A stretch of 64,000 nt of DNA from Paraherbaspirillum soli (GCF_042654985.1 NZ_JBHSMT010000008.1:62001-126000); one strand, 5' to 3'. Shown: positions 25,534-34,474, counted from the stretch's first letter. The notes: generated from the letters alone by a model not told the origin. Numbers and translations are program-made.

Positions 25534-26217
25534 ATGGAATTCCACCTACTCAGCTTCATGAAGACGGTTCTCTTTGTGTTGGCGGCATTACTGCCCATCA
25601 TGAACCCGCCCGGCATTGCGCCGATTTTTCACTCGCTGACGATCAGCGCCTCCGACGCCACCCGCAACTCCTTGGCTAGACGGGTGGCGATCAATGCCTT
25701 CATCCTGCTGATGGCGGGCATGTTTATCGGTACCCATGTATTGGCCTTTTTCGGACTGTCGCTGCCAGTAGTCAAAGTTGCCGGCGGTTTGCTGGTGGTT
25801 GCCACCGCCTGGAAAATGCTCAACACCGATGAAATGCCCAAGATGGAAGCGGTGCCGGACTCGCTCTGGACCCATGAGTTGGCATCCAAAAAAGCGTTTT
25901 ATCCGCTCGCCTTCCCGCTGACCGTGGGTCCGGGTTCGATCTCGATTGCGATCACCCTCGGCGCCGGCGTGCATGCCCCCAATACGAATGTGCCGCTGCC
26001 GCTGACAATGATTGCGGCCATTGTCGGCCTGGCGCTGGCGGCGTTTGCGGTATATCTCAGCAACCGTTTTGCCGGTCTGCTGATACGCCTGCTGGGCGAC
26101 ACCGGCACCACCGTCATGTTGCGCATGACTTCTTTTATCTTGCTGTGTATCGGTGTGCAGATTCTGTGGGACGGCGTCAGCGGCTTGCTGCTGCTGTCGC
26201 AAGCACAGGCCCACTAA
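25534..26217 (+). CDS. MarC-family integral membrane protein
   Basis: A 227-residue inner-membrane protein with six hydrophobic segments and the MarC/UPF0056 pattern: LPIMNPPGIAPIFHSLT near the N-terminus, VKVAGGLLVVATAWKML in the middle, and AFPLTVGPGSISIAITLGAG. The family was once linked to multiple antibiotic resistance, but its role is not established. In some Oxalobacteraceae I recall marC lying in the his region; here it is well away from it. Confidence 0.88.
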   Translation: MEFHLLSFMKTVLFVLAALLPIMNPPGIAPIFHSLTISASDATRNSLARRVAINAFILLMAGMFIGTHVLAFFGLSLPVVKVAGGLLVVATAWKMLNTDEMPKMEAVPDSLWTHELASKKAFYPLAFPLTVGPGSISIAITLGAGVHAPNTNVPLPLTMIAAIVGLALAAFAVYLSNRFAGLLIRLLGDTGTTVMLRMTSFILLCIGVQILWDGVSGLLLLSQAQAH

Positions 26218-26365
26218 GCAGAAATTATAAAAAAGGAAACTGCGGCCACAGTTCCCATCGGATACGTAGTAGCATGCTCATTGCTCCCAATAATCTTTGG
26301 GGACGCGAATAAGTCGGAAGCTAGTTTTAGCATTACCACCTTACCAACCGTCACAGGAGAGCACT

Positions 26366-26515
26366 ATGTTGAAGAGAGTTCTTGCAGTCGCAATCATGCT
26401 GGGAATGTTCGGGACACTGACCGCCTGCAACACCGTGGCAGGAGTCGGCAAAGATGTACAAACCGGCGGCGAAAAAGTGAAGGACGCTGCTGAGGATGTC
26501 CAAAAGAAGATGTAA
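26366..26515 (+). CDS. Entericidin A/B-family small lipoprotein
   Basis: A 49-residue lipoprotein. The signal MLKRVLAVAIMLGMFGTLTAC ends in the lipobox LTAC with the lipidated cysteine at residue 21. The short polar tail NTVAGVGKDVQTGGEKVKDA is the entericidin signature. The ATG at 26366 follows the ribosome site AGGAGA; the longer upstream frame lacks any signal. Entericidins are small envelope lipoproteins, in E. coli an antidote/toxin pair linked to stationary phase. Only one is present here. A terminator follows. Confidence 0.88.
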   Translation: MLKRVLAVAIMLGMFGTLTACNTVAGVGKDVQTGGEKVKDAAEDVQKKM

Positions 26516-26536
26516 TTCCCGGCAGCTGGCACCAAC

Positions 26537-26565
26537 AAAAAACCCGACTCCAGGTCGGGTTTTTT
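26537..26565. terminator. Intrinsic terminator after the entericidin gene
   Basis: AAAAAACCCGAC, loop TCCAG, GTCGGGTTTTTT: a 12-bp perfect stem with flanking A and T runs. It lies between the convergent entericidin and hydratase genes and can act on both. Confidence 0.9.
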
Positions 26566-26579
26566 AATGGGTCAAACAA

Positions 26580-27344
26580 TCAAGCAAAGCGGCTGAAATC
26601 CGGTTGGCGTTTTTCAAAGAAGGCCATAAATGCCTCCTGCGCTTCCGGCGCCTTCAGCATCGCGCCGAAATGCCCGATTTCCTGCTTCATCTGTGCTTCA
26701 ATCGCGGCGGTTTGCCCGCCTTTCATCAGGCGCTTGGTGGTACGGATCGACGCCGCCGGCAATGCCACCAATTTAGCTGCCTGCGCTTGCGCAAACGCCA
26801 ACAACTGATCCGCGGGCAAGACCTTGTTCACCAGCCCCATCGCGTGCGCTTCTTCCGCCGAAAACGGTTCGCCCAGCAGCAGCTTTTCCGCCGCGCGCTG
26901 ATAGCCTGCGATTTGCGGCAGCAGCAAACTGGAAGCCGCTTCCGGGCACAAACCAAGCTGGGTGAACGGCATCGAAAAACGGGCGTCTTCAGCCGCGTAG
27001 ACCAAATCGCAATGCATCAGCATGGTGGTACCGACGCCGACCGCAGCGCCCGCCACCGCCGCCACCAAGGGCTTGTTGGCATGACTGATCTGCCACAGGA
27101 ATTGGGACACCGGGCTGGCCTCGCTGCTCGGCGGATTTTTGGCAAAATCCGCTAGGTCGTTACCGGCAGTAAATACCTGCGGCTTGCCGACAAACAGAAT
27201 CGCCCGCACCGCGTTGTCCGAGTCCGCATCCTTCAATGCATCGGCCATGATCTGGTACATCTCGCTGGTGATCGCATTCTTCTTGTCGAGACGATTGAAT
27301 GCAATCGTCAGAATCCCGTTTTCCTTGCTGGTCAAAATATCCAT
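26580..27344 (-). CDS. Enoyl-CoA hydratase/isomerase family protein
   Basis: A 254-residue crotonase-fold protein, last gene of the beta-oxidation operon. Motifs: GKPQVFTAGNDLADFAKN for the first half of the oxyanion hole, and AAVAGAAVGVGTTMLMHCDL for the second. The catalytic-side segment is FTQLGLCPEAASSLLLPQ, without the usual Glu pair of classical hydratases, so an isomerase or other crotonase activity is possible. The ATG at 27344 is chosen because GGAG lies eight bases upstream; a start five codons earlier is possible. A large inverted repeat separates it from the thiolase gene. Confidence 0.83.
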   Translation of the reverse strand: MDILTSKENGILTIAFNRLDKKNAITSEMYQIMADALKDADSDNAVRAILFVGKPQVFTAGNDLADFAKNPPSSEASPVSQFLWQISHANKPLVAAVAGAAVGVGTTMLMHCDLVYAAEDARFSMPFTQLGLCPEAASSLLLPQIAGYQRAAEKLLLGEPFSAEEAHAMGLVNKVLPADQLLAFAQAQAAKLVALPAASIRTTKRLMKGGQTAAIEAQMKQEIGHFGAMLKAPEAQEAFMAFFEKRQPDFSRFA

Positions 27345-27401
27345 CTGTGTCTCCATCAATAATGCTTATTAATTTTCATAACCCATTCACCAAGACCTAG
27401 A

Positions 27402-27509
27402 CCTTCCAAGGCGTATGGGAAAGGAGAACAAGGCGCATGAGCCGCAGACAGTACGCAAGTACGGCAAGGCCATGCAACGCAGTTATCGTTTTCCATACGC
27501 CTTGGAAGG
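27402..27509. repeat. Long inverted repeat, diverged relative of family A
   Basis: Arms CCTTCCAAGGCGTATGGGAA (from 27402) and TTCCATACGCCTTGGAAGG (to 27509) pair over 21 positions with one mismatch. The loop of about 66 bases carries a small hairpin GTAC-GCAA-GTAC at 27451-27462. The plan (long arms, inner GTAC hairpin, about 110-140 bases) is that of family A, but the arm sequence differs. It is transcribed within the beta-oxidation operon. Confidence 0.75.
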
Positions 27510-27513
27510 CAAG

Positions 27514-27543
27514 AAAGCCGTACGGCGGTGGCTGTACGGCTTT
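27514..27543 (-). terminator. Hairpin downstream of thiolase gene, possible attenuating terminator
   Basis: AAAGCCGTAC and GTACGGCTTT form a 10-bp perfect stem around a 10-base loop, 32 bases after the thiolase stop. On the minus strand it is followed by TTTCTT, a weak T-run. It may reduce transcription into the hydratase gene. Confidence 0.5.
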
Positions 27544-27574
27544 CCTGTTTTGGCGATTGCTTGTGGCAACCTAA

Positions 27575-28771
27575 TTACATGCGCTCGAAAATACCTGCGG
27601 CTCCCATACCGGTGCCAACGCACATCGTAACCATGCCGTACTTCAGGTTGCGACGGCGCAGCGCGTGGATTGTGGTTGCAGCACGAATCGCACCGGTGGC
27701 GCCGAGCGGATGGCCCAATGCAATCGCGCCGCCGAGCGGGTTGACCTTGGCTGGATCCAGTCCAAGGTCTTGAATCACTGCCAGCGATTGTGCGGCGAAT
27801 GCTTCATTCAATTCGATCCAATCCAGCTGATCCTGGGTGATGCCGGCTGCGCGCAGCGCGGCAGGGATGGCTTCTTTCGGGCCGATACCCATGATTTCAG
27901 GCGGCACACCACGCACCGCAAACGACGCAAAGCGCGCCAGCGGGGTCAGGTTGAATTGCTTCAGGATCTTTTCGCTGACCAGGATCAAAGCACCCGCGCC
28001 ATCGGAAGTTTGCGAGCTGTTACCGGCAGTGACGCTGCCTTTCGCTGCGAATACCGGCTTCAGCTTGGCCAATGCCGCCATCGACGAGTCGGCACGCGCG
28101 CCTTCGTCGCGATTCACGGTGCGGGTCTTGATATCGATCTGGCCGGTGGCCAAGTTCGGAAAGCGCTCGATGATGTCGACCGAAGTCATTTCGGCATCGA
28201 ACTCGCCAGCCTGTTGGCCGGCAATCGCGCGCCGATGCGATTCCAGTGAGAACGCATCCTGCGCTTCACGCGAGATTTTCCATTGATCGGCCACTCTTTC
28301 GCCGGTCAGGCCCATGCCATAGGCCATGCCGACGTTTTCGTCCTTGAACACATTCATGTTGACCGACGGGTGGAAGCCCATCATCGGCACCATCGACATC
28401 GACTCGGCGCCGCCGGCGATCATCACATCGGCTTCGCCGACGCGAATACGGTCGGCCGCCATCGCGATTGCAGTGATGCCGGATGCGCAATAACGATTCA
28501 CGGTGACACCGCCGATGCGGTTCGGCAAACCTGCCAGCAACACGGCGTTACGCGCCATGTTCAAGCCTTGCGCGCCTTCCGGGAACGAGCAGCCGATGAT
28601 CGCATCTTCGATCAGTTGCGGATCCAGGTTAGGCACCTGGGCCAGCGCCGATTGCAATACGCGCACCAGCAGATCGTCCGGGCGGATGTTTTTGAACATG
28701 CCGCGTGGAGCTTTGCCGATAGGCGTGCGGGTCGCGGCAACGATGTATGCGTCTTGAAGTTGTTTAGTCAT
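27575..28771 (-). CDS. Acetyl-CoA C-acyltransferase (beta-oxidation thiolase)
   Basis: A 398-residue thiolase that cleaves 3-ketoacyl-CoA with CoA to release acetyl-CoA. The nucleophilic cysteine is in VNRYCASGITAIAMAADRI (about Cys91). The C-terminal histidine and cysteine sites are in LGGAIALGHPLGATGAIRA and MVTMCVGTGMGAAGIFER. It follows the hydroxyacyl-CoA dehydrogenase/hydratase gene with a family B repeat in the 102-base gap. The operon context favours a fatty-acid role (FadA-like) over biosynthetic acetoacetyl-CoA thiolase. Confidence 0.92.
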   Translation of the reverse strand: MTKQLQDAYIVAATRTPIGKAPRGMFKNIRPDDLLVRVLQSALAQVPNLDPQLIEDAIIGCSFPEGAQGLNMARNAVLLAGLPNRIGGVTVNRYCASGITAIAMAADRIRVGEADVMIAGGAESMSMVPMMGFHPSVNMNVFKDENVGMAYGMGLTGERVADQWKISREAQDAFSLESHRRAIAGQQAGEFDAEMTSVDIIERFPNLATGQIDIKTRTVNRDEGARADSSMAALAKLKPVFAAKGSVTAGNSSQTSDGAGALILVSEKILKQFNLTPLARFASFAVRGVPPEIMGIGPKEAIPAALRAAGITQDQLDWIELNEAFAAQSLAVIQDLGLDPAKVNPLGGAIALGHPLGATGAIRAATTIHALRRRNLKYGMVTMCVGTGMGAAGIFERM

Positions 28772-28792
28772 TTCCAGCTCCTGTTTTAGTCA

Positions 28793-28857
28793 GTTGGGGA
28801 CAGAGTAATTCGTCGCAAGGTTAGCCTTGGCGACTTTTAAACCCTGTCCCGCAATTG
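28793..28857. repeat. Family B palindromic repeat, copy 2 (fadB-like/thiolase gap)
   Basis: Starts GTTGGGGACAGAGTAATTCG and ends TTTTAAACCCTGTCCCGCAATT. The inner stem GTCGCAAGG (28812-28820) pairs with CCTTGGCGAC (28825-28834) around TTAG with one bulge. The inner stem sequence differs from copy 3, but both fold, which argues for conserved structure. It lies inside the operon transcript. Confidence 0.8.
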
Positions 28858-28873
28858 TTTTGGCTTAGTTGTA

Positions 28874-31273
28874 TTAGTTGCGCACGGGTTTACCAGTTTG
28901 CATCATGCCCATAATGCGCTCTTGCGTTTTCGGGTTATTCAGCAACTCTACAAAGGCCTTGCGCTCCAGATCGAGCAACCATTGTTCGTTTACCACACTG
29001 CCTTCTACAACCTCACCACCGCAAACGATGTTGGCGATCATGCTGCCCAGTTTGTAGTCGTGAGCGGAAATGAAACCGCCGTCGCGCATGTTGACCAGCT
29101 GCGCCATGATGGTGGCGACGCCGTAAGCGCCGACCACCGGAATCTGCGCCTTCAGCGGCGGACGATAGCCGGCGTCGAACATGGCGCGCGCTTCGACCTT
29201 CGCCACGTGCAGCAATTCATAGGCGTTGAAGACGATCACGTCGTCGGCTTTCAAATAGCCCATGCTCTTCGCTTGCAATGCCGATTTCGAGACATTGGCA
29301 GTCGCCGCATTCATGAACGATGTCTTCAGGAATTGCAGGATGTCGTTGCCCTTGGCATCGTTGGCGGCGCGTACTGCCGCTTCCTTCAAACCGCCGCCGG
29401 CCGGAATCAAGCCGACGCCGACTTCGACCAGACCGATGTAGGACTCGATCGAAGCCACGCGCTTGGCGGTGTGCAAGGCCAACTCGCAGCCGCCGCCCAG
29501 CGCCAGGCCGGCAATCGCGGCAACCACTGGCACGTTGGCGTATTTGAGCGCCATGAAGGATTGCTGCAATTCAGCCACCATCGGCTCGATCGCCTTGGCG
29601 CCGCCCGACATGAACAACGGCAGCATCGACTGCAAGTCGGCGCCGGCCGAGAAGGCGCCGCCTTCGGCCGAATCCGATTGCCACAACACCAGGCCCTTGA
29701 AGTTCTTTTCGGCTTCGGCCAGCGCCTTGTTCAAACCGGCGATCACGCCTGGTCCGATCACGTGCATCTTGGTCTTGAACGACAGGATCAAGACATCGTC
29801 GTTCTGATGCCAAATGCGTACCGAGTCATCTTCGAAGAAGGTGGTGCCGGCGGTCTTGCCGTCGGCCACGCCTTCACCCAGCAGCGGTGCGCGGAACACC
29901 TGACGCTGATAAACCGGCAGATCGGAACGGGCAACACTGGCTTTCTTGGCCGGCGAGTAAGAGCCTTGTGCAGTGTGCACGCCGGCATTGTCGTTAACCT
30001 GGCCTTCGAATACCCAGGCTGGCAACGGTGCATTGCACAGTGCCTTGCCGGCGTCGATATCTTCCTTGACCCAGGTAGCGATTTGCTGCCAGCCCGCGGC
30101 TTGCCAGATCTCGAATGGGCCGACGCTCCAGCCGAAGCCCCAGCGCATCGCGAAGTCGATATCGCGCGCATTGTCGGCGATCGATTCCAGATGCACGGCG
30201 ATGTAATGGAAGCCGTCGCGGAAAATCGACCACAGGAATTGCGCTTGTGGATTGGTCGACTCGCGCAAGGCTTTCATGCGCTTGACCGGATCCTTGTCTT
30301 TCAGGATGCGCACCACCAGGTCGTCGGCCTTGCCGCCGCCTGCTACGTATTCGCCCTTGGCGGCATCAATCCGCAGGATGTCCTTGCCGACCTTCTTGTA
30401 AAACCCGGCGCCGGATTTTTGACCCAGCGCGCCTTGCTCGACCAGTTTGGCCAGCAGCGGCGGCGTTGCGTACACGCCGTAGAAAGGATCGTCCTTCAGG
30501 TTGTCCTGCATGGTCTTGATCACGTGACCCATGGTATCCAGACCAACCACGTCGGCGGTGCGGAAGGTGCCCGACTTGGCGCGACCCAGTTTGGAGCCGG
30601 TCAAATCATCGACCACATCGACCGACAGACCGAATTTTTCAGCTTGATGCGCGGTCGACAGGATACCGAACACGCCAACCCGGTTGGCGATGAAATTCGG
30701 GGTGTCTTTAGCGCGTACCACGCCCTTGCCGAGCGTGGTGGCCAGGAAGCCTTCCAGCTGATCGAGGATTTCCGGCTTGGTGGTCGCGGTCGGGATCAAC
30801 TCGACCAAATGCATGTAGCGCGGCGGGTTGAAGAAGTGGACGCCGCAGAAACGTGCCTTCAGTTCAGCATCGAAACCTTCCGACAGTGCGGTGATCGACA
30901 GGCCCGACGTGTTGGATGCGAAGATCGCGTTTGGCGCGATGTGCGGAGCCACTTTCTTGTACAGGTCGTGCTTCCAGTCCATGCGCTCGGCAATCGCTTC
31001 GATGATCAGGTCGCAACCTGCCAGCAGATCGAGATTGTCTTCGTAGTTGGCGACTTCGATCAGCGCAGCGTCTTCCTTGTTGCCGAGCGGCGCCGGGCTG
31101 AGTTTTTTCAGGTTGTCGATAGCGCGCAGAACGATGCCGTTCTTCGGACCTTCTTTGGCAGGCAGGTCGAACAGCACGACCGGCACTTTGGCGTTGAGGC
31201 AATGTGCGGCGATTTGGGCACCCATCACGCCGGCGCCCAGAACGGCGACTTTCTTTACGATGAAATTGGACAC
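28874..31273 (-). CDS. 3-hydroxyacyl-CoA dehydrogenase / enoyl-CoA hydratase bifunctional enzyme
   Basis: A 799-residue multifunctional beta-oxidation protein. The N-terminal NAD-binding fold VAVLGAGVMGAQIAAHCLNA (about 8-27) and the 3HCDH C-terminal helices (to about 400) come first. The crotonase domain follows, with SAEGGAFSAGADLQSML and AAIAGLALGGGCELALHTAKR in the region about 550-620. This order, dehydrogenase before hydratase, is the reverse of E. coli FadB and matches the roughly 800-residue type of betaproteobacteria. It should hydrate enoyl-CoA and oxidise the hydroxyacyl product. It lies between the acyl-CoA dehydrogenase and thiolase genes. Confidence 0.93.
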   Translation of the reverse strand: MSNFIVKKVAVLGAGVMGAQIAAHCLNAKVPVVLFDLPAKEGPKNGIVLRAIDNLKKLSPAPLGNKEDAALIEVANYEDNLDLLAGCDLIIEAIAERMDWKHDLYKKVAPHIAPNAIFASNTSGLSITALSEGFDAELKARFCGVHFFNPPRYMHLVELIPTATTKPEILDQLEGFLATTLGKGVVRAKDTPNFIANRVGVFGILSTAHQAEKFGLSVDVVDDLTGSKLGRAKSGTFRTADVVGLDTMGHVIKTMQDNLKDDPFYGVYATPPLLAKLVEQGALGQKSGAGFYKKVGKDILRIDAAKGEYVAGGGKADDLVVRILKDKDPVKRMKALRESTNPQAQFLWSIFRDGFHYIAVHLESIADNARDIDFAMRWGFGWSVGPFEIWQAAGWQQIATWVKEDIDAGKALCNAPLPAWVFEGQVNDNAGVHTAQGSYSPAKKASVARSDLPVYQRQVFRAPLLGEGVADGKTAGTTFFEDDSVRIWHQNDDVLILSFKTKMHVIGPGVIAGLNKALAEAEKNFKGLVLWQSDSAEGGAFSAGADLQSMLPLFMSGGAKAIEPMVAELQQSFMALKYANVPVVAAIAGLALGGGCELALHTAKRVASIESYIGLVEVGVGLIPAGGGLKEAAVRAANDAKGNDILQFLKTSFMNAATANVSKSALQAKSMGYLKADDVIVFNAYELLHVAKVEARAMFDAGYRPPLKAQIPVVGAYGVATIMAQLVNMRDGGFISAHDYKLGSMIANIVCGGEVVEGSVVNEQWLLDLERKAFVELLNNPKTQERIMGMMQTGKPVRN

Positions 31274-31318
31274 TTGTAACTCCTGGTTGGTTTAATCAGT
31301 TGGATACGGAGCGATTAA

Positions 31319-33109
31319 TTAGAACAAATCCGCGTCAAGTGCCATCAACGTGGCAGAGCCGGAACGCGCCTGACGGATCAGCATCGCTGTTTCCGGCAGC
31401 AAACGAGCGAAATAGAAACGTGCGGTGGCCAGTTTCGAAACGTAGAACTTGTCGCCGGAATCTTGCTTGGCCAACGCGATCTTCGCCATTTGCGCGAAGA
31501 AGTAGGCGTACACCAGATGACCGACCACGCGCAGGTATGGCACTGCTGCGGCGCCTGCTTCGTCTTGATTCTGGAACGACTTCATGCCGATTTCCATGGT
31601 CAACTTGGTGACTTTGTCGCCCAGATCGGCGAGTGGCGTGATGAACTCGGACAACGCATCGTCGGTGCCGTTTTCTTCGATGAATGCCTGCACCTTGGCG
31701 CCGAATTTCTTCAGCTTGGCGCCGCCGTCCATCAACACCTTGCGGCCCAGCAGATCCAGCGACTGGATCGTGTTGGTGCCTTCGTAAATCATGTTGATGC
31801 GGGCGTCGCGCACGTATTGCTCCATGCCCCATTCAGCGATGAAACCGTGGCCGCCGTATACCTGCATGCACTCCGAGGTGGCAGTCCAGGCATTGTCGGT
31901 GATGAAGGCTTTGACCACCGGGGTCAGCAACGCGACTTCATCGGCCGCGTCTTTACGCACCGCTTCGTCCGGATGGTTCAGCTCTTTGTCGAGTTGCAAT
32001 GCGACGTAGGAACAGAAAGCGCGCGCGCCTTCGGCATAGGCTTTGGCGGTCAGCAGCATGCGGCGCACGTCCGGATGCACGATGATCGGGTCGGCTGGCT
32101 TGTCTGCGGCCTTGATGCCCGACAGGCTGCGCATCTGGATACGATCCTTGGCGTACACCAGCGCATTTTGATACGCCACTTCGGTCAGTCCCAGGCCTTG
32201 CATGCCGACGCCGAGCCGTGCTGCATTCATGAACACGAACATCGCATTCAAACCCTTGTGCGGGCCGCCGATGATCCAGCCGGTCGCGCCGTCCAGGTTC
32301 ATCTGGCAAGTCGAATTGCCGTGGATGCCCATCTTCTCTTCGATCGCACCGCAAGTGATCGGGTTGCGCGCACCGAGCGAACCGTCGGCATTCGGCAGGA
32401 ACTTCGGCACCAGGAACAGCGAAATCCCTTTCGAGCCTTCCGGTGCGTCCGGCAAACGTGCCAGCACCAGATGCAGGATGTTGGCCGACATATCGTGCTC
32501 GCCGGCCGAAATGAAAATTTTGCTGCCGGTGATCTTGTAGGAACCATCTTCCTGCGGCACTGCCTTCGAGCGCAGCAAGCCCAGATCGGTGCCGCAATGC
32601 GATTCGGTCAGGCACATGGTGCCAGTCCATTCGCCGGAAACCAGCTTGGGCAAATACAGCGCTTGCTGTTCTGGCGTGCCGTGCGCGTGCAGGCATTCGT
32701 AGGCGCCGTGAGACAAGCCCGGGTACATGGTCCAGGCCTGGTTGGACGAATTCATCATCTCGTAGAACGAGTTGTTGATCACCAGCGGCAAGCCTTGGCC
32801 GCCGAATTCCGGATCACATGACAATGCAGGCCAGCCGGCTTCCACGTATTGCTTGTAGGCTTCCTTGTAGCCCTTCGGCGTGGTCACGGTCTGCGTGGCC
32901 TTGTCGTGATGGCAGCCTTCGCGATCGCCGGAATGGTTCAATGGGAACAGCACTTCGGAGGTGAACTTGCCGCCTTCTTCCAGCACTTGGTTGATGATGT
33001 CCGCATCAATCTCTGCATGCTTCGGCAATTGCTTCAGCTCGTCTTCGACATGCAGCAGCTCGTGCATGACGAATTGCATATCTCGCAGCGGCGCGACGTA
33101 TTGACCCAT
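31319..33109 (-). CDS. Acyl-CoA dehydrogenase, long type with C-terminal extension
   Basis: A 596-residue FAD enzyme catalysing the first step of fatty-acid beta-oxidation. An N-terminal extension (QYVAPLRDMQFVMHELL) typical of this long subgroup leads to the core motifs MCLTESHCGTDLGLLRSKA and KITGSKIFISAGEHDMS. The helical region contains ECMQVYGGHGFIAEWGMEQY, then YEGTNTIQSLDLLGRKVL. A C-terminal domain of about 120 residues follows. It is the second gene of the TetR-led operon. Chain-length preference cannot be read from sequence. Confidence 0.92.
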   Translation of the reverse strand: MGQYVAPLRDMQFVMHELLHVEDELKQLPKHAEIDADIINQVLEEGGKFTSEVLFPLNHSGDREGCHHDKATQTVTTPKGYKEAYKQYVEAGWPALSCDPEFGGQGLPLVINNSFYEMMNSSNQAWTMYPGLSHGAYECLHAHGTPEQQALYLPKLVSGEWTGTMCLTESHCGTDLGLLRSKAVPQEDGSYKITGSKIFISAGEHDMSANILHLVLARLPDAPEGSKGISLFLVPKFLPNADGSLGARNPITCGAIEEKMGIHGNSTCQMNLDGATGWIIGGPHKGLNAMFVFMNAARLGVGMQGLGLTEVAYQNALVYAKDRIQMRSLSGIKAADKPADPIIVHPDVRRMLLTAKAYAEGARAFCSYVALQLDKELNHPDEAVRKDAADEVALLTPVVKAFITDNAWTATSECMQVYGGHGFIAEWGMEQYVRDARINMIYEGTNTIQSLDLLGRKVLMDGGAKLKKFGAKVQAFIEENGTDDALSEFITPLADLGDKVTKLTMEIGMKSFQNQDEAGAAAVPYLRVVGHLVYAYFFAQMAKIALAKQDSGDKFYVSKLATARFYFARLLPETAMLIRQARSGSATLMALDADLF

Positions 33110-33155
33110 GGTGTTCTCCTGAAAATTGAGTGTATTGGTTTTGTCAGGCTGCCTT

Positions 33156-33836
33156 CTAGGCAGCGGATTTGTGATTCGTTGCTGAGGATTTCTTAGTCGC
33201 CGGTAGCGGCTTCGTATTGCGGTAGCTGTCGATCAGGCGCTCAAACCCTTTTTGCGCACGCTCCACGCTGCCAGCCTTCTTCAGAAAACGCGCATCGTGA
33301 TGCAGCCCCAAAATCAAGCCGTACATCTCGTACACCAGTTGATCGGCATCGGTATCGGCGCGCAAGTGACCCGTTTCGATCGCCTGCAGCGCGCAGCGGT
33401 GCAATGCCTGTTGCCAGGTGCGGACCATCGTCACCAACTGATCGCGGATTTCGCCGGGCCTATCGTCATACTCCACCGCACCGCTGATATAAATGCAGCC
33501 GGACGCGATTTCGATCGTCACCTGCTTGATCCAGCGCGCAAACATGCCTTCCAGACGGGGCAAACCGCGCGCTTCTTTAACACTGGGATAGAACACTTCT
33601 TGCTCGAATTGGCGGTGATAAAGCTTCACCACTTCGATCTGCAAATCTTCGCGCGAGCCGAAATGGGCGAACACGCCGGATTTGCTCATGTTCATCTTTT
33701 CGGCCAGCAAACCAATCGTCAAGCCTTCCAGTCCATCGCGGCTAGCCAGTTCGATGGCGACGTCAAGAATCGCCGCGCGCGTCAATTCGCCTTTACGCAT
33801 AAACCTTGGCGGTGTGTCAGTGTTCGAATGAGCCAC
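33156..33836 (-). CDS. TetR-family transcriptional regulator of the beta-oxidation operon
   Basis: A 226-residue TetR/AcrR regulator. The N-terminal helix-turn-helix spans about residues 17-62 (RAAILDVAIELASRDGLEGL, then LAEKMNMSKSGVFAHFGSRE). A ligand-binding helical domain follows. The C-terminal tail is short and basic (TKPLPATKKSSATNHKSAA). It is the first gene of the operon with the acyl-CoA dehydrogenase, FadB-like protein, thiolase and hydratase. An inverted repeat about 65 bases upstream is a natural autoregulatory operator. By analogy with FadR/FadP-type TetR repressors of beta-oxidation, acyl-CoA is the probable ligand. Confidence 0.88.
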   Translation of the reverse strand: MAHSNTDTPPRFMRKGELTRAAILDVAIELASRDGLEGLTIGLLAEKMNMSKSGVFAHFGSREDLQIEVVKLYHRQFEQEVFYPSVKEARGLPRLEGMFARWIKQVTIEIASGCIYISGAVEYDDRPGEIRDQLVTMVRTWQQALHRCALQAIETGHLRADTDADQLVYEMYGLILGLHHDARFLKKAGSVERAQKGFERLIDSYRNTKPLPATKKSSATNHKSAA

Positions 33837-33900
33837 AATAATCCTGTCTGGTTGGTATAAGGTCCTTACAGCGCGGTAACTTCAGCCGCTTCGACAACAA

Positions 33901-33914
33901 TACGAACGCTCGTA
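33901..33914. promoter_or_regulatory. Candidate operator of the TetR regulator
   Basis: TACGA-ACGC-TCGTA, a 5-bp inverted repeat with a four-base spacer, 64-77 bases before the regulator's start. Size and position suit a TetR-family operator controlling the whole operon. No second copy was found beside other genes in the window. Confidence 0.45.
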
Positions 33915-34069
33915 CTATTATCCATCGGACCTGAAATGTCAAACGGCGGCTTAGAGGGCGAATTCTACTGAAAACCGATTCGCAATCCGGCGCCGGCCGG
34001 TTCGCGGCGCAGCCTGTCTTTGCTGCTGGAAACCACACATCGGCGGCGAATATCGCGCGCCGTACCTGC

Positions 34070-34474
34070 TTAGGATTGACTTTTGTCGAGCAAGCGACGA
34101 TCGCGCTTGGTCGGCCGGCCTTTGATGGCGAAGGTTGGCTCGCGAAAGAACTTCCTGTCCTCGGCCACCGCGGCGCGCTTATTTATACTTTGCTCGGTTT
34201 CCCGATAAAGGGTCCGCGCAATCGCTGCCGAGCCGCGGCTGTCGGCCAACTGCAGCACCACCACCTCCCAGGCGTTGGCGCCATTGTCGATCGCCAGGGT
34301 GGCGCCGATTTTGAGGCCGTGCGCGGGCTTGATGCGTTCTTCATTCAACCTCACCTTGCCGCTATCAACCGCATCGGTGGCCAGGGTGCGCGTCTTGAAA
34401 AACCGTGCCGCCCATAACCATTTGTCGATACGCACGCTGTCGTTGGCATTACTCATGATTTTCTGCCGCTCCAT
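34070..34474 (-). CDS. hslR: RNA-binding S4 domain protein (Hsp15/HslR-like)
   Basis: A 128-134 residue protein of the heat-shock protein 15 family, which binds 50S subunits carrying a stalled nascent chain. The S4 domain is typical: RIDKWLWAARFFKTRTLATD, then GKVRLNEERIKPAHGLKIG. A basic C-terminal tail ends GRPTKRDRRLLDKSQS. The first ATG overlaps the stop of the upstream nif3-like gene (TAATG). A second ATG six codons in gives the family's more usual start. Both genes are probably cotranslated. Confidence 0.87.
   Translation of the reverse strand: MERQKIMSNANDSVRIDKWLWAARFFKTRTLATDAVDSGKVRLNEERIKPAHGLKIGATLAIDNGANAWEVVVLQLADSRGSAAIARTLYRETEQSINKRAAVAEDRKFFREPTFAIKGRPTKRDRRLLDKSQS

Noticed and set aside
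26229..26255. Hairpin GGAAACTG/CAGTTCC after the marC gene as its terminator
   Set aside because: The T-run would be on the minus strand, where no gene ends. On the plus strand it precedes rather than follows the stem.
28898..31279. Open frame of nearly 800 codons antisense to the FadB-like gene
   Set aside because: Same explanation: a shadow of a GC-rich gene, with a composition unlike a protein (rich in His, Arg, Gln and Val) and no motif.
33148..33164. Hairpin GCTGCC-TTCTA-GGCAGC at the end of the TetR gene as a terminator
   Set aside because: It overlaps the stop codon and has no T-run. The next gene follows after 46 bases and is clearly in the same operon.
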